Part shown: one piece after another, positions 1 to 10,626 of the stretch
Numbering within the stretch: position 1 is the first letter of the stretch
Layout: every line of letters begins with the position of its first letter
DNA from: Artemia franciscana
Taxonomy: Eukaryota > Arthropoda > Branchiopoda > Anostraca > Artemiidae
Assembly (NCBI RefSeq): GCF_032884065.1
Contig: NW_027062889.1
Coordinates: 1 to 64,000 of the forward strand
Reading direction: 5' to 3'
Length of the DNA: 64,000 nt
Position numbers and translations under genes: made by a program
Notes under the pieces: generated by a model
Seen by the model: only the letters and a program-made list of their open reading frames with translations
The model's database searches: none
Told to the model about the DNA's origin: nothing

Positions 1-1690
1 TGTAGATTATGGGCCAAATTTGTCACTAAAGCAAGGTCACCCGCGAACAATATCACTGAAAAGTTTTTATTGCCTAATCTCAGTGTTGGAGCCCATCTTT
101 TTGCTAAAAATTCAACAATGTCATTATTAAAAAAAAAACAAGAAGTCGAGGTGACCTGGCACTTCCTGCTTTACTCCTTTCTTAACTTTAAAAGGCCTCG
201 AGATACCCGACCCACGTACTCTTACCATTCCACTAGTTTCAAAATACATATTTACCACCAAACGAATGATACAAGAAGGTAGCCCCACATCATTCAGGCT
301 TTTTAAGCAGAATTTTATTGACACTATCAAACGCTTTTTTTTTGGTCCAAGAATGCAACATACAGCTTATTTTTTCCTGATCCATACTTTTCAATTAATC
401 CACTTAAAATTAAAACTCTATGCGCAGTGCTAAAACCTTTTCTAAAATCTCCCTGTTCTTCTTTCATAACTCCAATACCCTCTAGCCAATCATTTAACCG
501 GTTATCTAAAATTTTCTTTAAGATTTTGCGAAGTATAGGAGCTAAGGCTATCAGCCTGTAGCTCTCATGATCCCTGGCACTCCCCCCTTCAAATATAGGC
601 ACCATTATCGATGTCCTTCATGTAGAAGGCGATGCTCCATCACTAATAATTCTATTAAATATATAAACTAAAACAGGTAATATCACATTAAGTGACCTCT
701 TTATCAAAATTGCTGGTATACCATCTGTTCCTGGTCCAGACCTTTCTTTCATATTCCTGACAATTTTCCTAATTTCTTCTGACGAAACTTTTCTTACTAA
801 ATTATAATCCTTTTCTCTCATAGGGAACAATACAAAATCGCTCCGATTTTCATTACTTATTTCTACGCATTCCCCTTCTATACTTTCTAAATAACTTGGC
901 CATGTATCGGCCGCTGGAATATCTGATAGGGCCTTTCTTCTATCATCTTTTGATTTTGTTGTTGACCATAAATCTTTTGTATTACCTAGATTAAAAGCTT
1001 GCTCAAACTCCTTTTGTTCTTCTCTAGGCTTCTGCCACTCTTTTCTCTTTATCAACCTTTTATATTCTCCTCTTTTTCCTTTAAATATCAACAATAATTT
1101 ATGATGTTCTTCAGATGAAGAGTAATTTTTAAATGCCCCTAGTAAATTTTCTAAATAACTTTTCACAACTTTACACTCATTGTAAAAGATATTTACACTT
1201 ATTTTCTTATTAAACCTTTCAGACTTTTGAGCACAATTATAAATAACTGAACCCAATTCACTCAGAGTCGTATCAACATCCATTGATGATTTGTACATGA
1301 TTTCAAGCCTTTCAATTACCTTGGGCCCTAAAAGTTCATTTCCCAACAACTCCAGCTCATCGCGACTCTACTCGGTCTTTAAAGGCTTCTTATAATGAAC
1401 AGTTTTTTTTTCAAAATCATCATTACTCTTCTTCACTATATTTGTTTCTCCCATTATTCCCGTTACAAGGTTTAGTTTAACCTCCACTGGAAAATGATCT
1501 GACCCTATGATACTTAGAACCTCAACGTACATTGTATATTTCATAAGCTCGAGCCCAACCAATATATAATGAATTATGCTTGGATTTTTTCCTTACAGAC
1601 AGATAAACTCACCCACCTCTGCATCCTTACCAAATCGTCCATTTCCGACCATAAGGGCACTATCAGAGCATAAAATAGTGACGAAGACCA
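1..1690 (-). pseudogene. LINE (non-LTR retrotransposon) ORF2 remnant: endonuclease end, linker and RT
   Basis: Read on the minus strand, this is the middle of a LINE ORF2 polyprotein that would nick target DNA and reverse-transcribe its own RNA. From about 1,690 to 331 one frame continues through three in-frame stops: TAA at 1,593-1,595, TAG at 1,368-1,370 and TGA at 618-620 (probably a former Trp codon). The order is: end of the AP-type endonuclease (NGRFGKDAEVGEF, then IIGSDHFPVEV with the family's SDH motif), a charged linker, then RT (SGPGTDGIP, VPIFEGGSARD, YRLIAL, EEQGDFRKG, KLYVAFLDQKK). A shift in the A/T run near 330 moves RT to another frame (LLKSLNDVGLPSCIIRL, KVKKGVKQ). Near the left edge (36-47) the catalytic FADD box reads FAGD. 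The 5' endonuclease half is missing and the 3' end lies outside the window. It is dead as a retrotransposon; clade not assigned. Confidence 0.85.
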
Positions 1691-1765
1691 CACTGCCTTT
1701 CCATAACAAACAAATACAAAGTAGAAACAATAGGAAAAATCTTTTAGAGACAGTGGAAATCAGTT

Positions 1766-1810
1766 CTGTGAATATTTCGGCCCTATGTCCAAGGGCCGTC
1801 TTCAGCACAG
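1766..1810 (-). ncRNA. Hammerhead-ribozyme-like fold in the PLE 3' region
   Basis: On the minus strand, CTGTG (1,806-1,810) precedes CTGAAGA, which fits the hammerhead consensus CUGANGA. Next come a GGCCC/GGGCC stem with a 9-nt loop, then GAAA, then a short UAUU, then CACAG (1,766-1,770), which pairs perfectly with the opening CTGTG. Hammerhead motifs are known in the terminal regions of Penelope-like elements, so the location fits. The stretch that should hold stem III and the NUH cleavage site is only about four bases, so this may be a minimal or decayed ribozyme. Catalytic activity is not implied. Confidence 0.5.
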
Positions 1811-2003
1811 TACGAGAACGAGAGAGAAAATATGTATATATAAATAAACTTACATTAAATTGTGAGAATTAAAACTAATAATTTTTTTTGAAAACTCTTT
1901 TAAAAACAGCCCTAGCATCCTTACTTCAACGAAGTTCAACCAGGACTAACAAAAAGAATGAAGTGAGAATATAAATTCATTCAAACTAAAGAGAACAAAG
2001 TGA

Positions 2004-3434
2004 TTAAATGCAATTTCTCAGAGCCAACCTTGCTTTTTTAGCAGCCTGTCTCAAAGGCCTTTTCGTAGCTGGTTCAATACTATTATAAATTGGTTTAGTA
2101 AAATATTTTGTTAGATCATTTTTAATTAGATTTGAGCATAAAGAATTTGGTGAGTATTCCCCTAAGTCCCTGTTTAAAGGATATTATTATTTATTTTGAG
2201 ACCAATTTCGATTGATTCTCGAACCACCTGTTTTATCCCCAAATCATTACTGGTGAGTGAAGATTTTTCAAAAAGTATCGTGTGGGACGGATTATTAAAT
2301 ATATGCCAACCTAAAGCAGAGTCAAAGGAGTTGTTAGAACTATTTGAAATTAATGCCTTGTCTATGTCTTTTTTATGCTGTTGTAACCGCTTTTCTAGAT
2401 TCTGATGGGTCCTCCCGACATAGTAATTTCCACAATCACAAGGTATTTGATAGACCCCTCTTTGGCGAGTAACTGGGGTCTTATCTTTACCGGAATTTAA
2501 GAAATTAATAATTTTAAAATTATTAGTAAAAACTACATACAGATTATTTTTTGTGCAAATATTTTTTTATTTTGTTGTGATTTTTGGGATATACGGAAGA
2601 CAGACAATATTTGAGGGCTTATCAGTAGCCTCATATTGTGAAATATCTTCTTCGATTTTACAAGAATGTCTTTTTATTCTACGGTTAATTATCTTATTGA
2701 CAAAAGGAATGGGGTATCCATTACCAAAAAGAATATCTCTGATAAAGTTTATTTCTGCATTTATTTACGAATCGGAGCAAATATTCAGGGCACGGTCAAT
2801 GAGGGAAGTTACAACTGCTCTTTTAACTTGTGGGGGGGTGATTTGAATCAAAGTGAAGATATCTATTATTTTGAGTTGACTTTCGATAGATAGTAAAATC
2901 CAGTTTATCAGCATTACGAATAATTAACACATCTAAAAACGGTAGTTCATTTTCAATTTCAACTTCTAGTGTGGACTGCAAATTTCGGTCATAAGTGTTA
3001 AGATGATCTAAGAAGTCCCGAAATTCAGCTTCCCCATCATTCCAAAGTGAAATTACGTCATCCATATAACGACCCCAATAGACATGTTTTAAAAAATAAG
3101 AATTTAATGCCCAATTTTCAAGGTTTTCGACATAAACATTTGCCAGTAGCCCGGATAAAGGTGCCCCCATGGGTAACCCATTTTTTTGCCGATAAAAAGA
3201 ATCGCGAAATTGAAAATTTATAGGAAACTTATTACAAATTTTAACCAGAGTCATTAAAGTTCACAATCAATTCCCGTCGCTGAAACCTCGATCAAGTGGT
3301 AATTTTCTTCTATTCTGTTTTTTAATAATTCCTCAGAAATAGTCACATCTATATTTGTATACATGGAAACAATGTCAAAACTACTAACTATTGTTAGTAT
3401 TGGCTGAAAAACTTCATAACATAAGTATTTCATA
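2004..3434 (-). pseudogene. Penelope-like RT / GIY-YIG endonuclease polyprotein, frameshifted
   Basis: In minus-strand order, a first RT block in one frame (SSFDIVSMYTNIDV) ends at a frameshift near 3,250. The next frame has QKNGLPMGAPLSGLLANVYVE, the catalytic YMDD (3,057-3,068), LPFLDVLIIR and FTIYRKSTQNNRYLHF. A shift in a run of seven G (2,832-2,838) moves the frame again to VKRAVVTSLIDRALNI. In-frame TAA codons follow near 2,766 and 2,560. The GIY-YIG domain is present as GVY (2,450-2,458) and YVG (2,414-2,422), followed by an EKRLQQH helix. One more shift near 2,178 leads to a basic tail (ATKRPLRQAAKKARLALRN) ending at a TAA at 2,004-2,006. Catalytic motifs survive but the reading frame is broken at least five times, so it is not functional. 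The N-terminus is absent. Confidence 0.85.
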
Positions 3435-3443
3435 ACACAAGTA

Positions 3444-3995
3444 TTATCTGGTTAAAATCAGCTTTGCTTGGTGGCAATTAGAAAGGGCATCATTTAAGAC
3501 CAATTTCAAATGCTTGCGTGCTTCCCTTTGCCTTTGGGTGTAATCTGGACCTGCAGATATCCCACATCTCTTTAAAAGAAGGTCAGATCTCAAAATGACG
3601 CCACGAATTTCAACTGAATTTAGTTTTAATACCAATAGACCAGAACGAATTCTAAACACATCTTTCACGTCATAGCGGGAAAGGCCTAAATTGGGTATGT
3701 ACTTATTCAGAGTCTTAAGATTTTCTTCTTTCAGAGAAGTCGCTGCTGTATTAATGGGAGGAAATTTATAGAGTGCTATGTTTGACCTTCTAAGTTCTTC
3801 CTCTAAAGCATCTGAGCGTTGACTAGTTGCGCTTAAATACTTTCTCAATACCTCAATTTCCTTTTTCATCTCTTCATTAGCTGTTGCATTTCCTGCCAAT
3901 TTCTCTTTTATGGCAGCTAATTGGCTTTCAACGGAAGTAACTTTAGTTAAAACCCTAGGAAGCGTCTTTTCCGATGTCTCAGTCAAGCGAGGCAT
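3444..3995 (-). pseudogene. LINE ORF1-like nucleic-acid-binding protein fragment
   Basis: An open minus-strand frame of about 184 codons starts at ATG 3,993-3,995, just inside an upstream in-frame TAG, and ends at TAA 3,444-3,446. Residues about 15-75 are a charged heptad-like helix rich in Glu, Lys and Leu (coiled-coil type). They are followed by an RRM-like part (NIALYKFPPI, DVFRIRSGLLVLKLNSVEIR) and a basic C-terminal block with DYTQRQREARKHLK. This order of coiled coil, RRM and basic C-terminal domain is that of LINE ORF1 proteins, which bind element RNA as trimers. The ORF2 at the left edge could be its partner, with the PLE lying between them, but that is inference. The frame may be truncated at both ends. 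Confidence 0.65.
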
Positions 3996-4004
3996 TAGGT
4001 CCAA

Positions 4005-4354
4005 CTAGAAATTAATTTCTTCTAAAAACTGAGCGCTCGCTCCTCCTCTAATAGACATTTCAAGGGAAAATTTATTCTTAAAGAATAGTGGCAATAACCT
4101 TTAACAAACGACTTCTGACAATTAACTACTTTTTACTAATTCTGGTATAACTCGTTCCTAGCTCTTAATTCCGAATTTCAATCTTTATTAGGAACTTCAA
4201 TCAATAGCTACTGTTGCGATCAAAAAGTCATTGCTAAAAGACATACCAGCATAGTATCTGATGATTACAAAAATGTTCACAAAGAATTCCTTTATCGTTA
4301 TCCAATTAACTTAAATTTCATCACTGTGCATTTCACTTGAAATATTTTTTTTCT

Positions 4355-4389
<35 letters not shown>

Positions 4390-4842
4390 CGATGTTCACC
4401 TGATGACCGCTGAATGAAAACTAACGAAAACTATAGTTCGATTAGATCATTACAATGATACCTACACACAAGGAGATTGGTACCTCCCCCTCCACTTGAA
4501 ACACTATAAAACCCATCCAATCAAGAGCTGAACCTTGTTCACATCTTCTGCGCCAAATAGAAAAAAAAATAAGAATAAAATTAAATTAAATAGCATAGGT
4601 AAACGAAAACTAAACTATGAAAACATTCACAGAACAATAAAAGAGGTCAAATATTTCAATCAATTCATTCCAGACCCCCCCCCCTTCCTATTCAAAGACA
4701 TAAAGATCATTAATATTAATCACACGCATCAAATATTAATTATAAATTTCATTCACACATTTTTCAATCTACATTCATATTTCTTATAAAAAAATATTCG
4801 AATCTGTAAAAATTCATTTCTCAAATAATGGCTTTTCACCTA
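4005..4842. other. Intergenic, no gene seen; 31-nt poly(T) tract
   Basis: AT-rich sequence without convincing coding potential. An uninterrupted run of T lies at 4,356-4,386, which could be the poly(A) tail of a minus-strand retroposed sequence to its right. The part from 4,400 to 4,842 shows only A- and C-rich low complexity. Confidence 0.5.
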
Positions 4843-6557
4843 TCAAACAGTTCGTGGTAACGAATTGTAGTAAGGAGCGACCCGGCTCAATAGTAACCAA
4901 AACTCTAAAAAATAGAATTTTGATGCCAATACATACATCAAAACAATCGCATTTTAATGCTGATTTTAAATATATAAGTTTCATCAAGTTTAGTCTTACC
5001 CATCAAAAGTTACGAGCCTGAGAAAATTTGCGTTATTTTAGAAAATAGGGGGAAACGCCCCCTAGAAGTCATAGAATCTTTACGAAAATCACACCATCAG
5101 ATTCACCGTATCAGAGAACCCTACTGTAGAAGTTTCAAGCTCCTATCTACAAAAATGTAGAATTTTGTATTTTTTGCCAGAAGGCAGATCACGGATGCTT
5201 GGTTATTTGTTTTTTTGTTTTTTTTTTGTTTTTTCTTTTTCCCAGGGGTGATCGTATCGACCCAGTTGTCCTAGAATGTTGCAAGAGGGCTCATTTTAAC
5301 GGAAATGAAAAGTTCTAGTGCCCTTTTTAAGTGACCAAAAAAATTGGAGGGCACCTAGGCCCCCTCCCAAGCTAATTATTTTACCAAAGTCAACAAATCA
5401 AAATTCCGAGATAGCCATTTTATTCAGCGTAGTCGAAAAACCTTATAACTATGTCTTTGGGGATGACTTACTCCCCCACAGTCCCCGTGGGAGGGGCAAC
5501 AAGTTACAAACTTTGACCAGTGCTTACATATAGTAATGGTTATTGGGAAGTGTACAGGCGTTTTCAGGAGGATTTTTCTGGTTGGGGGAGGGGTTGAGAA
5601 GAGGGGGATATGCTGGGGGAACTTTCCATCGATAGTTTGTCATGGCGGAAGAAAATCTCCATGAAGGGAGCGCAGGATTTACTAGCATTATTTAAAAAAA
5701 AAATGAAAAAATAAATATGAAAAAGTTCTTTCAGTTGGAAGTAAGGAGCAGCATTAAAACCTAAAACAAACAGAAATTATTACCCATTTGAGGGGCTCAC
5801 CTCCTCCTAATACCTCGCTCTTTACGCTAAAGTATTTTTAGTAATTTCAACTATTTATTCTACAGCTTTTGTGATTCTGGGGTCATTCTTAAAGAATTGG
5901 GACAAAATTTAAGCTTTAATGTAAAGAGCGAGGATCTGACAAGGGGGGAACCCCCTCATATATGTAATAAAAATATGAGAATATAAAAGTTCTTTACTTA
6001 AGCTAATTTATAAGTTACGTAAATCTTTTACTAATAAAAATATTGGTAAAAAATCAAAAATTCTAGTTGCCTTTTTAATTAACCAAAAAACCGGAGGGCA
6101 ACTAGGCTTCCTCCCCCGCTCTTTTTTTCTCAAAATCATTCGATCAAAATTATGAGAAAGCCATTTAGCCAAAAAAAAAAAAATGCAAATTTTGTTTTAA
6201 TTATTCCTCTGCGGAGAGCCAAAATCAAAACATGCATTGATTCAAAAACGTCCAGAAATTAAATAAAAAAAAACAAGTTTTTTTAACTGAAAGTAAGGAG
6301 CGACATTAAAACTTAAAACGACCAGAAATTACTTCGTATATGAAAGAGGCTGCTTCCTCATCAACGCCCCGCTCTTTACGCTAAAGTTTTTTACTGTTTT
6401 AAAAAGAAGAATTGAGAGAAAGAGTCAAACTTTAGCGTAAAGAGCGAGGCGTTGATGAGGAAGCAGCCTCTTTCATATACGAAGTAATTTCTGGTCGTTT
6501 TAAGTTTTAATGTCGCTCCTTACTTTCAGTCAAAAAAACTTGTTTTTTTTATTTAAT
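4843..6557 (+). repeat. Family A repeat, copy 1 (full length)
   Basis: Begins A|TCAAACAG with a terminal hairpin at 4,848-4,867 (CAGTTCGT, GGTA loop, ACGAATTG) and runs through a conserved body to a large palindrome at 6,261-6,553. The body includes a diverged foldback at about 5,798-5,965, whose arms contain CTCGCTCTTTACGCTAAAG and its near complement. The same architecture recurs at 17,255-19,004 and, inverted, at 19,836-21,729 and in each 8.25-kb unit. There is no transposase. It looks like a non-autonomous element. The A|TC start recalls Helitrons, but no agreed CTRR end is visible. Confidence 0.85.
6261..6553. repeat. Family A terminal palindrome, copy 1
   Basis: Arms 6,261-6,388 and 6,427-6,553 are inverted copies with about two substitutions, separated by a loop of about 38 nt. 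Both arms carry CGACCAGAAATT where other family A copies have CGAACAGAAATT, so this copy-private variant is present on both sides. Confidence 0.9.
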
Positions 6558-7563
6558 ATGGTATTAAGGTTGCATGTAATTTGTTTTCGTGCATAAATGT
6601 GCTTTTTTCATAATTGAAAACCATTTTATACTTTAATGTAATTGGATTTTTGTCTTTTGGAAGGAGATCATAAAAGACGCAATTTTTGTGTTTCCATTGA
6701 AAAAATGAAATTTCTATAAGAAAAACTGCCCCCCCCCCCATTTATTGTGAAACAACTTTTCAAAATTATTTTGAAGATCCTGACATTAAGGAACTATTCT
6801 CTTCCCTGAAATAAGCAAAACACTTTTTCAGAGCAACATTTGTCAGTGACACTTTTCAGTGTTAGAGCAACACTTCTTCAGCGACAACTAGGACACTTCT
6901 ATCACGCCCCGTGTATTTGCATCCCGTATGGCCTAATCCCGCCACATATGGCACGTACCACCTAGTGCAACCCTTCATCTATTACATAAACATATTCAGC
7001 TAATTACAGCGCCATCTACACATGCAAATATTGTGTTGAGAAGTGGACAACTAAGTTTATTTACCTGAAAAGATTCTTAATTTGTTTTTGAGTCTTGATT
7101 AGAGTATATCCAAACGCATTGCTTATTTCTTATGGACCTTGATTCCGGCAACGGTAACAAATCGCATTCCGTTTACTTGCGTATACCCTGATGATGTCAA
7201 CGAAATTCAGCAATTAAGAGGGCATTCATTTATACTTGAATAAATTAATATACTCATAATAAACTACTGCATTCTATTTGTTTTTCTAATATGTATTTTT
7301 TTTACTCCTATAAGTTTGATCGTCCTCAATGTTTTGCCGACTTTTCTTCCCTATCTTTCTGTTTTCGCAGAACTGGAAAAATTGTTAAAAAAAAACCCGT
7401 TCACATTTGCCCTTCACATCTATCTACACTTCAATTCTTAGCCATCAGCTCATTTGGCTAATAAGGGTTGCTTATAAATGAGAAGGCAAATAATGATTAG
7501 TAGATTCTGATTAATCTACCAATGATCCTGATTTTTTCTGCTTTTGCTGAACTGGGAAAATTA
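6558..7563. other. Intergenic, no gene or known repeat recognised
   Basis: No reading frame of interest on either strand. Around 6,820-6,900 a short motif resembling TCAGAGCAACACTT recurs in degenerate form. A run of ten C lies near 6,730. Confidence 0.4.
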
Positions 7564-9105
7564 TCAAACAGTTCGTGGTGACGAACTGTAAGTAAGGAGT
7601 GACACAGCTTAATAGTAACCGGAACTTCAAAAAAAAAACATAACTTTAATATAGAATCGAATTATTATTCTGATTCCAAATGTACAATATCTATTTATTA
7701 AGCTTAGTGCTACCTAAAAATGGCTACGAGCTAGACAAATTTCCCTGATTCCCAAAAAGGGGGGAATTACCCCCTAAAGTCAAAAAATTCAAATGAATAT
7801 CACATCAACACATTCAGGGTATCAGAAGCCCCCCCCCCCCCCGTAGAGGTTTCAAGCTCAAATCTGACAAATTGTGGAATTTTCTATTTTTTTGCCAGAA
7901 GAAGGATCACGGATCCGTATTTATATTTTTCCAAGGGATGATCGTATCAAATAAATGGGCCTATAACATCGAAAGAGGGCTCATTTGAATGGAAGTTAAT
8001 AGTTCCAACGTCCCTTTTAAGTGACAAAAAGATTAGAATACAACTTGCCCCCTCCCACTTCCCTTTTACCAAAAATTTAGGAAATTTTTCTCAAAATTTG
8101 GAGATAGCCATGTTGTTCAGCATAGTTGACAGATTTCAAAACTTTGTCTTTGAATATAACAGTTACCCCCACATCCCCTCAGGATAGGTCTTTAAGTTAT
8201 AAAAGTTTGCCCATTATTTACGTGTAGTATTTGTTATTGGGAAGCATAGAGACGTTTTTCAGGGGGGGATTTTGTGCTTGGGTAGAGTTTCCATGGGGAT
8301 AATTTTCCGCGGGGGGGGAGAGGGACTTCCAAGGGCGAATGATTAAGGGGAAATTTTATACTGGGGGATTTGACCGAATTCCAATACAAACTTTTTTTTA
8401 TTTCTTACTTTTTCTTTGCCAACTCAATTATGCATGAAGAGATTTCCGGGGGAATTGTCTGGGGTAAGCTTTAAGCGTGTTTTGATTTCCAGGTAAAAAA
8501 TTCCATGGAAGGAGATTTCTGTAATAATCGGAAAAATGATTAGAGCTTAAAGGCTTTTTTCAAATGAAAGTATGCTAAAGATAATTTTTCAGGCCGGATC
8601 ATGTGAAGGATATTTTACACGGCAGGGGGGGGGGATTTTCAGCAACGATGGAAATATTCGGAAGAAATTTTAAAGGGATGTATTTATCATGGAAGAAACT
8701 TTCTACAGAGGAGTTTCCCATGAGAGGAGGAAATTTTTTATAGAGATGAGCCAAATTTATTGGCATTATTTGGAAAACAATCAGAAAATCAGGAAAAAAC
8801 AACATTAAAAATCAAAAGGAACAGAAGTTAATCCATATATGAAGGGATCGCCACAACCGCAATATCTTGCTCTTTACTCTAAAGTTTGAATGTTTGTCTC
8901 CCTTTTTGAAGAACGACACCTGAAACACAAGGGCCGTTTAATTAGAACAGAAAGCTTTTTTAAAAGTGCTAAGAACTATTACGTGAAGAAAACGGTGTTA
9001 TGAAGGGGGCAACCCCTTCATATACGGAATGATTTATGTTAGTTTCGAGTTTTAATGGTGCTCCTTACTTTCAGTTTAAAAAAACTTGTTTATTTTTTAT
9101 TTAAT
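7564..9105 (+). repeat. Family A repeat, copy 2 (strongly diverged)
   Basis: Starts A|TCAAACAG with a hairpin (CAGTTCGT, GGTG, ACGAACTG) and ends with the CTTACTTTCAG...ACTTG tail typical of the family. Internal landmarks are present but diverged, including the block near 7,880-8,060 and the G-rich block near 8,270-8,350. This is an older copy than those at 4.8 and 17.3 kb. Its terminal palindrome is heavily eroded. Confidence 0.75.
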
Positions 9106-9304
9106 GAACTAAAGCCCAGTTCACACATGTCTTTATCTATACTTAAATTTTTAGCCATCATCTCTCTTGACCAATCACAGCTGCTTAAAAATGAGAAGGC
9201 AAATAATTATTGGTATGTAATGATTTTGGCTGAAGATCAGTTTCAAGATAGGCTGCGTGTGAATTGGACTTAAAGGTCATAGAAGATCTTGTATTTTTAC
9301 TTAC

Positions 9305-9484
9305 ATTGTTATGAGATATGTCAAGTACAGATACGTAATTCGGGAATTTCTGAATGGGGATTGCCGTGAGATTCTTGTGAGAGCAATTAACTTCGACGCG
9401 GTAAATGAAATCTTCCTTTTCCTTGCTATAAGTCATCTGGCTATACCAACAGCAGCATTCAGTTGGGCAGTCTCTTGTCATACT
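9305..9484 (-). CDS. Putative Toll-like receptor exon: second LRRNT and start of next LRR
   Basis: A 180-nt exon of 60 codons in phase 0. On the minus strand a T-run and AG precede AGT ATG ACA, and the exon ends CAT AAC AAT followed by GTAAGT at 9,299-9,304, a consensus donor. The peptide contains CPTECCCWYS, then VEVNCSHKNLTAIP, then VSVLDISHNN. The pattern CPxxCxC, NCS, LTxIP and LDxSHNN is that of an N-terminal leucine-rich-repeat cap leading into the first repeat. In Toll receptors such a cap follows a first LRRCT. The exon at 15,440-15,603, upstream on the same strand, has that character and ends in the matching phase. No TM or TIR exon was found downstream within the window. Another LRR receptor, or a fragment of a pseudogene, remains possible. 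Confidence 0.65.
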
Positions 9485-9489
9485 CTAAA

Positions 9490-10310
9490 AAAATAGATGG
9501 CAATGTATATAATATGGCGTAACGATAACAGTAATATGACATAAAAGTAATGGTGCAGTTTGGTGTTGTGCATTATATGAAAAAGGCCTATAAAATCGGG
9601 TAATGGCGATAGTGTAATATGGTAGAATAATATGGTGTGGCACGGTATAAAATATGATGCATTAGGTTTTGACATAGCAGATGTAAAGACTAGAGCACCA
9701 GAGAAGACAAAAAATATGTTATTAAAGTGAAAAGACAAATTACGATAATCTTAAGCTAAAACATAAATATAAAACATAAACTATATGAACTTAGCCTGCT
9801 TATTGGCTTCAAAGATGATATAGTAGTGACAGTTTATTATATGGCAATAATAAGGTATGATTGTATAATTGTGATAAAAAACAGCATAATATGATGTAAT
9901 GGTAGAGGTGTAATATTGTACAATAAAATTGTGTAATATGTGGTAGCTTAAATATAGTATAAAAAACAGTATGGTAATGTGAAGCACTGATGGTGTAATG
10001 CGGTGCAATATTGCGGTTTAATGAATTCAAATAACAGAGGGAAAGACTTGAAAGACTAAAGAAATTTTGGAAATAGCGTATGAAATTTACAAGGGGTTTC
10101 ATGGCACTCTTGAAATATTTCCACATAGTGTGATGTTGCAGAAGATATTCTTTAAAGCAATGTAGCATAGCCTATGGTATACATGGTGTAATATGGCGTA
10201 TGCACCAAGAAAGCTGGCTGAAGAATCCAAATAATATGAACGCAAATGAAATAAATAGAACCCAAAGAACCCAAATGAAAATAAAAAATAGTTATGGATT
10301 AAATCCAAAA
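9490..10310. repeat. Degenerate AT-rich low-complexity repeat
   Basis: Many imperfect recurrences of TAATATGGTGTAATG-like words on the plus strand, without a fixed period. Long minus-strand frames here translate into Tyr/His/Ile-rich peptides that follow from the base composition, so no gene is called. Confidence 0.6.
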
Positions 10311-10626
10311 TATGTTAGTTATTAATTAATACAAATTTATTAATAGATATAAAATAAGGTAAAACCGCTCTCAAGATAAAAGCGCTCTATACCATAAAAC
10401 TCTATGAAATTCTAATCCAGAAGGAAACCAAGGATTGAGTTGCCGAATTAAAGTGACTTCGCACTACACACATAGTTTTCTATGCTAAGTGGTATAGTTG
10501 TGTTACATTAAATGTAACATTCCCAATAGAACTAGTCTTTTTACGCTAGGCTAACATAAGAATTCAAAAAACCAACATATTCTTCGTGTAAAATCATTAA
10601 AATCTTCTCATGTAGACTATTCAACC

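Larger units (their letters stand above)
1700..3440 (-). mobile_element. Penelope-like element (PLE), 5'-truncated and decayed
   Basis: The element carries RT, then a GIY-YIG endonuclease domain, then a basic C-terminal tail and a 3' non-coding region. This domain order is diagnostic for Penelope-like elements. It lies between two LINE fragments of the same orientation. The right boundary is placed where RT similarity stops near 3,440, next to the LINE ORF1 stop at 3,444. The left boundary, near 1,700, is approximate: it lies where LINE endonuclease coding begins. Whether the PLE inserted into one LINE, or three fragments are simply adjacent, cannot be decided from this sequence. No target-site duplication was seen. 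Confidence 0.8.

Noticed and set aside
7188-7204. CTGATGA followed shortly by CGAAA, hammerhead-like
   Set aside because: Stem II would be two weak pairs and no stem III with a cleavage site can be placed; likely chance.
9478-10308. Several overlapping minus-strand frames rich in Tyr, His and Ile
   Set aside because: They follow from the TAATATGGTG-type low-complexity repeat; no start context, domain or splice signals.
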